Positions 60,039 to 64,000 of a DNA stretch of 64,000 nucleotides are shown in pieces. Below the pieces are notes generated by a model, which saw only the letters and a program-made list of their open reading frames with translations, was not told the origin of the DNA and searched no databases. The position numbers and the translations under genes are program-made. Source of the stretch: Paenilisteria newyorkensis (GTDB lineage: Bacteria; Bacillota; Bacilli; Lactobacillales; Listeriaceae); contig NZ_JNFB01000006.1 of the NCBI RefSeq assembly GCF_000766145.1, forward strand, positions 1 to 64,000. The letters are read 5' to 3'. Positions within the stretch are counted from its first letter, which is position 1. Each line of letters opens with the position of its first letter.

Positions 60039-60419
60039 TTATTTCATATCGAAATAGGTGAAGTTTCCTTGACTCATTCGGCGTTCTATCCAGCGATTGA
60101 TGCGCGGTTTTATCCATGAGCGTATGAATGGTAGGAATAAGAGGAGTCCGCAGATGGATGTGATGATGCCTGGGATGACGAGTAGGATGCCAGCTAGGAG
60201 TAGACAAATCGTATCGAGTAGATATGGCGATATGGTTTTTCCTTCACGCATGTTTTGAGTAATGCCGCGCCATAAACGTTTTACGATGAAAATGCCAAAA
60301 GCTGTGGAGGCGATTTGGATGAAAAGTAGTGGCCAGAAACCGATCCATTGGAATAGGAGGATATAGGTAAGTAGTTCGATGACGCCATATGCGGCCCAGT
60401 AGTAGACTATTTTTTTCAA
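60039..60419 (-). CDS. fxsA: FxsA family membrane protein
   Basis: 126-aa cytoplasmic-membrane protein with helices at about 10-27, 30-48 and 75-100 (LLAGILLVIPGIITSICGLLLFLP in part) and a basic C-terminus; the GxLLVIPGxITxxxGLLLFLP stretch is the FxsA signature. E. coli FxsA interferes with phage T7 exclusion by F; its native role is unknown. Single gene between pyk and the citZ unit. Confidence 0.93.
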   Translation of the reverse strand: MKKIVYYWAAYGVIELLTYILLFQWIGFWPLLFIQIASTAFGIFIVKRLWRGITQNMREGKTISPYLLDTICLLLAGILLVIPGIITSICGLLLFLPFIRSWIKPRINRWIERRMSQGNFTYFDMK

Positions 60420-60486
60420 AATGGTGACCTCCTTTGTGTGGTTTCTTTTTATTATAGCGTAGTTTTGGGGAAATGAGAAAGATTAG

Positions 60487-60529
60487 AAAAACCAGATCGG
60501 CATCCGGGTTAGGGATGTGATCTGGTTTT
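60487..60529 (-). terminator. Terminator of the pyk transcript
   Basis: AAAACCAGATC/GATCTGGTTTT stem followed by TC and more T on the minus strand. It lies about 285 bases beyond the pyk stop; the gap is filled by two R1 units. Confidence 0.88.
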
Positions 60530-60560
60530 GTGTTTTTAGTTTGGAGTAGTTCGTGACTTA

Positions 60561-60812
60561 CGCCTCCGGATCCAGCTTTACACGCCAGACCCTCGAAATT
60601 TTCGTGCCCTCCGCAAAAGTCAAAAGAGGACTTTTACTGCGCCCCCTAACAATTTCTGTCGAGGTTAACGGGCTGTCTCAGCTTTTCATCCGATCCAGCT
60701 TCGGAAGCCAGACCCTCGAAATTTTCGTGGCCTCCGCAAAAACCAAGAGCGGGTTTTCACTGCGGCCCCTAACAAATTTTTTCGGGTCTAACGGGCTTCC
60801 TCAGCTTTTCTA
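60561..60812 (-). repeat. R1 repeat, tandem pair downstream of pyk
   Basis: Two units with the same 123-bp period as the glpK pair (60568-60690 and 60691-60812), sharing GATCCAGCTT, CCAGACCCTCGAAATTTTCGTG, CCTCCGCAAAA, CCCCTAACAA and CGGGCT blocks. The array ends at the base before the pyk stop codon and runs toward the terminator at 60487. It fills the gene-free stretch between fxsA and pyk. Confidence 0.85.
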
Positions 60813-62570
60813 TTAATGAGTCGCCGTTTTACCATTATAAACATTACCTTGGCGTGCGTCGACAGTCACTGTTTCGCCGTCTTTCACAAGGTCTGTTGCG
60901 TTTGTTGCGCCTACGATTACTGGAATTCCTAGTGTGATTCCAACAACGGCTGCATGGCTAGTTAGGCCGCCTTCTTCTACAACTACTGCTGCACTCTTCT
61001 CGAATGCTGGTAACATTTCTTTGTCTGTTGTTTTAACAACAAGAATGCCGCCTTCTACAGCTTTGTCTAATGCTTCTTTATTCGATTTAGCAACGACTGC
61101 TTTACCGATAACGGAAGTCGAACCAATTCCGTGACCCGATACTGCTTTGTCACCGATTAATTGGATTTTCATTAGGTTAGTTGTACCAGATTCTGTAACT
61201 GGAACACCGGCAGTGATGATGATTAGGTCGCCTTGTTTGGCAAGTCCTGATGCTAGGGATTCTTTTACTGCAAGGTCGAACATGTCATCTGTATTAGCGA
61301 TTGGTTCTGCTAGACGTGGGTATACGCCCCATACTAGAGAAAGTCCGCGACATACGCGTTCGTTGAAAGTCACCGCTAAAATGTGTGATTTTGGACGGTA
61401 TTTCGAAATCATGCGTGCTGTGTGACCACTTTGCGTTGTTGCAACGATTGTGTGTACGTTCAAGTTGCGCGCTGTGTGACCAACTGCTTGACCGATTGCT
61501 TCTGTCATATCAGAATTTTGGTGAGCTTTTAGGGCAAATTTATCTTGAGCTACTAGAGCTTCTTCGGCACGTAGCGCAATTTTAGTCATCATTTGTACGG
61601 ATTCTACTGGATAATCCCCAGCCGCTGTTTCACCAGAAAGCATGATTGCATCTGTACCATCAAAAATGGCATTGGCTACATCACTTGCTTCTGCGCGAGT
61701 TGGGCGCGGGTTACGTTGCATCGAATCTAACATTTGTGTTGCTGTAATAACTGGTTTTGCAAGTTTATTACATTTTTTGATAAGTTGTTTTTGTACAATC
61801 GGAACTTCTTCGGCAGGAATTTCAACGCCTAGGTCACCACGAGCAACCATTAGACCTTGAGATACTTGTAGGATTTCGTCGATATTGTCAACGCCCTCTT
61901 GGTTCTCGATCTTAGGAATAATTTGAACGTGTGTGGCGTTGTTTTCTTCTAGGATTTTCGTGATTTCAAGAACGTCTGTTGCGCGACGAACGAATGATGC
62001 CGCGATAAAGTCGATTCCTTGTTCTAGACCGAAACGGATATCGTTCGCATCTTTTTCTGTGATACCAGGTAGGTTAATCGATACGTTTGGCACGTTCACG
62101 CCTTTTTTGTTTTTAAGTACGCCTGGGTTTTGAACTTTTGTTACTAGTTCACGGTTTGCAGTGTCTTTTTCGATAACTTCAAGACCGATTAGGCCATCAT
62201 CTAAAAGGATTGTTGAACCGATTTCTACGTCATCAAATAGTTCTGTGTATGTTACGGAGAATTTTTCTTTCGTTCCAAGGACTTCTTCCATTGCTACGCG
62301 AACAGTGTCCCCTTTTGAAAATTCTAATTTCCCGTTTTCCATATCGTTTGTACGGATTTCAGGGCCTTTTGTATCAAGTAAAATCGCTACTTCTGTTCCC
62401 GTAATTTTGACAGCTTCACGAATATTTTTGATACGCGCGCCGTGCTCTTCATAATCACCATGTGAAAAATTAAGACGACATACGTTCATCCCTGATTCGA
62501 TTAATTGTACTAATGTTTCTACCGTTTCACTTGCAGGTCCAATCGTACAAACAATTTTAGTTTTTTTCAT
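60813..62570 (-). CDS. pyk: Pyruvate kinase
   Basis: Makes pyruvate and ATP from PEP, the last glycolytic step. The 585-aa product has the TIM-barrel core with [18 protein letters not shown] (about 34-43), the active-site Lys/Glu segment [11 protein letters not shown] (about 216-226), [12 protein letters not shown] (about 243-254), [15 protein letters not shown] (about 282-296) and a Bacilli-type C-terminal extension with a PEP-utilising-enzyme motif [11 protein letters not shown] (about 530-540). Upstream TATAAT at 62612-62617 may be its -10 box. Its 3' UTR carries two R1 units. Confidence 0.97.
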   Translation of the reverse strand: MKKTKIVCTIGPASETVETLVQLIESGMNVCRLNFSHGDYEEHGARIKNIREAVKITGTEVAILLDTKGPEIRTNDMENGKLEFSKGDTVRVAMEEVLGTKEKFSVTYTELFDDVEIGSTILLDDGLIGLEVIEKDTANRELVTKVQNPGVLKNKKGVNVPNVSINLPGITEKDANDIRFGLEQGIDFIAASFVRRATDVLEITKILEENNATHVQIIPKIENQEGVDNIDEILQVSQGLMVARGDLGVEIPAEEVPIVQKQLIKKCNKLAKPVITATQMLDSMQRNPRPTRAEASDVANAIFDGTDAIMLSGETAAGDYPVESVQMMTKIALRAEEALVAQDKFALKAHQNSDMTEAIGQAVGHTARNLNVHTIVATTQSGHTARMISKYRPKSHILAVTFNERVCRGLSLVWGVYPRLAEPIANTDDMFDLAVKESLASGLAKQGDLIIITAGVPVTESGTTNLMKIQLIGDKAVSGHGIGSTSVIGKAVVAKSNKEALDKAVEGGILVVKTTDKEMLPAFEKSAAVVVEEGGLTSHAAVVGITLGIPVIVGATNATDLVKDGETVTVDARQGNVYNGKTATH

Positions 62571-62611
62571 CTTTTATACTCCTCCTAAGAATACCTATTC
62601 ATTCATTACTT

Positions 62612-62617
62612 ATTATA
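62612..62617 (-). promoter_or_regulatory. Possible -10 box of pyk
   Basis: TATAAT on the minus strand about 40 bases before the pyk start; no convincing -35. The rest of the pyk-pfkA gap has two hairpins (GAGGTTTCTA/TAGAAGCCTC next to pfkA; TAGGCATG/CGTGCCTA) without good T runs. Confidence 0.4.
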
Positions 62618-62808
62618 AACTCATCCGCCCCATTTTACCAGTAACTTCACTAGCGTACAAGGGTTTTGTGAATTTATGTGCATGTTGACCAAACTTTTCA
62701 TTCTTTTTTAGGCACGCTTTTATGTAGCCAGTTTTCATGCCTATTTTCATTTTAATCCGTAGGAAGAGGCTTCTAAGTTATGCAAAACTAGAAACCTCTA
62801 TCGTTGTA

Positions 62809-63780
<972 letters not shown>

Positions 63781-63816
63781 TCAAACAATGAATATATTTT
63801 TTCATCACATGGTTAC

Positions 63817-63822
63817 ATTCTA
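63817..63822 (-). promoter_or_regulatory. Possible -10 box of pfkA
   Basis: TAGAAT on the minus strand about 50 bases before pfkA; the -35 position reads TTTCAT. Weak. Confidence 0.35.
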
Positions 63823-63887
63823 CATCACTTTTCCTAAAAATGAAAGCAGGAATCTAGTTCTTTTTTCATGTTTTGTGAAACTTTTCA

Positions 63888-64000
63888 TTAATTCCACCCG
63901 CGAATGGTGTGTACCAATTGCTTTTTATTAGGAATTGGTACTGGTTTATTACCCCTTGGTGGAGTAGACCAAACATCGTATAACACGAAACAAGCTAAAA
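63888..64000 (-). CDS. Possible C-terminal end of an upstream gene
   Basis: On the minus strand a frame is open from the window edge for 37 codons to TAA at 63888-63890, ending KKQLVHTIRGWN. In Listeria accA would be expected here, but this sequence does not look like an AccA C-terminus. A 9-bp inverted repeat GTACCAATT/AATTGGTAC lies inside it. Too short to call firmly. Confidence 0.25.
   Translation of the reverse strand, partial: LACFVLYDVWSTPPRGNKPVPIPNKKQLVHTIRGWN

Noticed and set aside
60553-60816. 87-codon plus-strand ORF across the pyk-side R1 array
   Set aside because: It uses a GTG start with only a weak GGAG, overlaps the pyk stop on the other strand, and derives from the repeat. 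Left as an open question in the findings rather than called a gene.

Overview
The window is a chromosomal housekeeping segment of a low-to-mid-GC Firmicute, almost certainly Listeriaceae (Listeria or a very close relative). The gene order aspS-hisS-amidase-dtd-rel-apt-recJ-secDF-yajC-tgt-queA-ruvBA-ldh-yebC-pheA-obg-glpKF-rpmA-prp-rplU-rng-minDC-mreDCB-radC-comC-folC-valS-hemLBDCA-engB-thrS-dnaIB-nrdR-coaE-mutM-polA-icd-citZ-UPF0756-fxsA-pyk-pfkA matches, as I remember it, the lmo1519-lmo1571 stretch of L. monocytogenes. Several membrane proteins (UPF0756, MreC, SecDF) read as Listeria-like. The species cannot be fixed from the sequence alone. All genes but two (a peptidoglycan amidase and a 45-codon small gene) lie on the minus strand, so transcription runs from high to low coordinates; the minus strand is probably the leading strand.

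Layout: 0.1-8.7 kb holds translation quality control and the stringent response (aspS, hisS under a T-box, dtd, rel, apt), with a divergent secreted amidase. 8.7-19.9 kb holds recJ, protein export (secDF, comN, yajC), queuosine synthesis (tgt, queA) and Holliday-junction processing (ruvAB), interrupted by a small accessory block of three genes (LapA-like protein, a duplicated-domain protein, a small membrane protein). 20-31 kb holds ldh, yebC, pheA, obg, the glycerol operon glpFK, the L21/Prp/L27 ribosomal cluster and RNase G with an unrecognised coupled partner. 31-38.5 kb is the division and shape block (minCD, mreBCD) with radC, comC and folC. 38.6-47.5 kb has valS (T-box), the haem operon hemACDBL and engB. 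47.5-63.8 kb has thrS (T-box), DNA replication/repair genes (dnaBI, nrdR, coaE, mutM, polA) and central carbon genes (icd, citZ, pyk, pfkA).

The core genes are ordinary. The unusual signal is in the untranslated DNA. A ~123-bp hairpin-rich repeat (here R1) begins directly after the stop codon of three unrelated genes (amidase, glpK, pyk), always in the same orientation relative to the gene, and lies between that stop codon and a normal intrinsic terminator. It occurs as a tandem pair twice. A second short repeat (R2) sits inside the apical loop of one R1 copy, in the hisS leader between 10-bp direct repeats, and in the ldh leader. A third element with short inverted ends occupies the 3' UTR of the LapA-like gene. 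I found no insertion sequence, prophage, CRISPR array, tRNA or rRNA.
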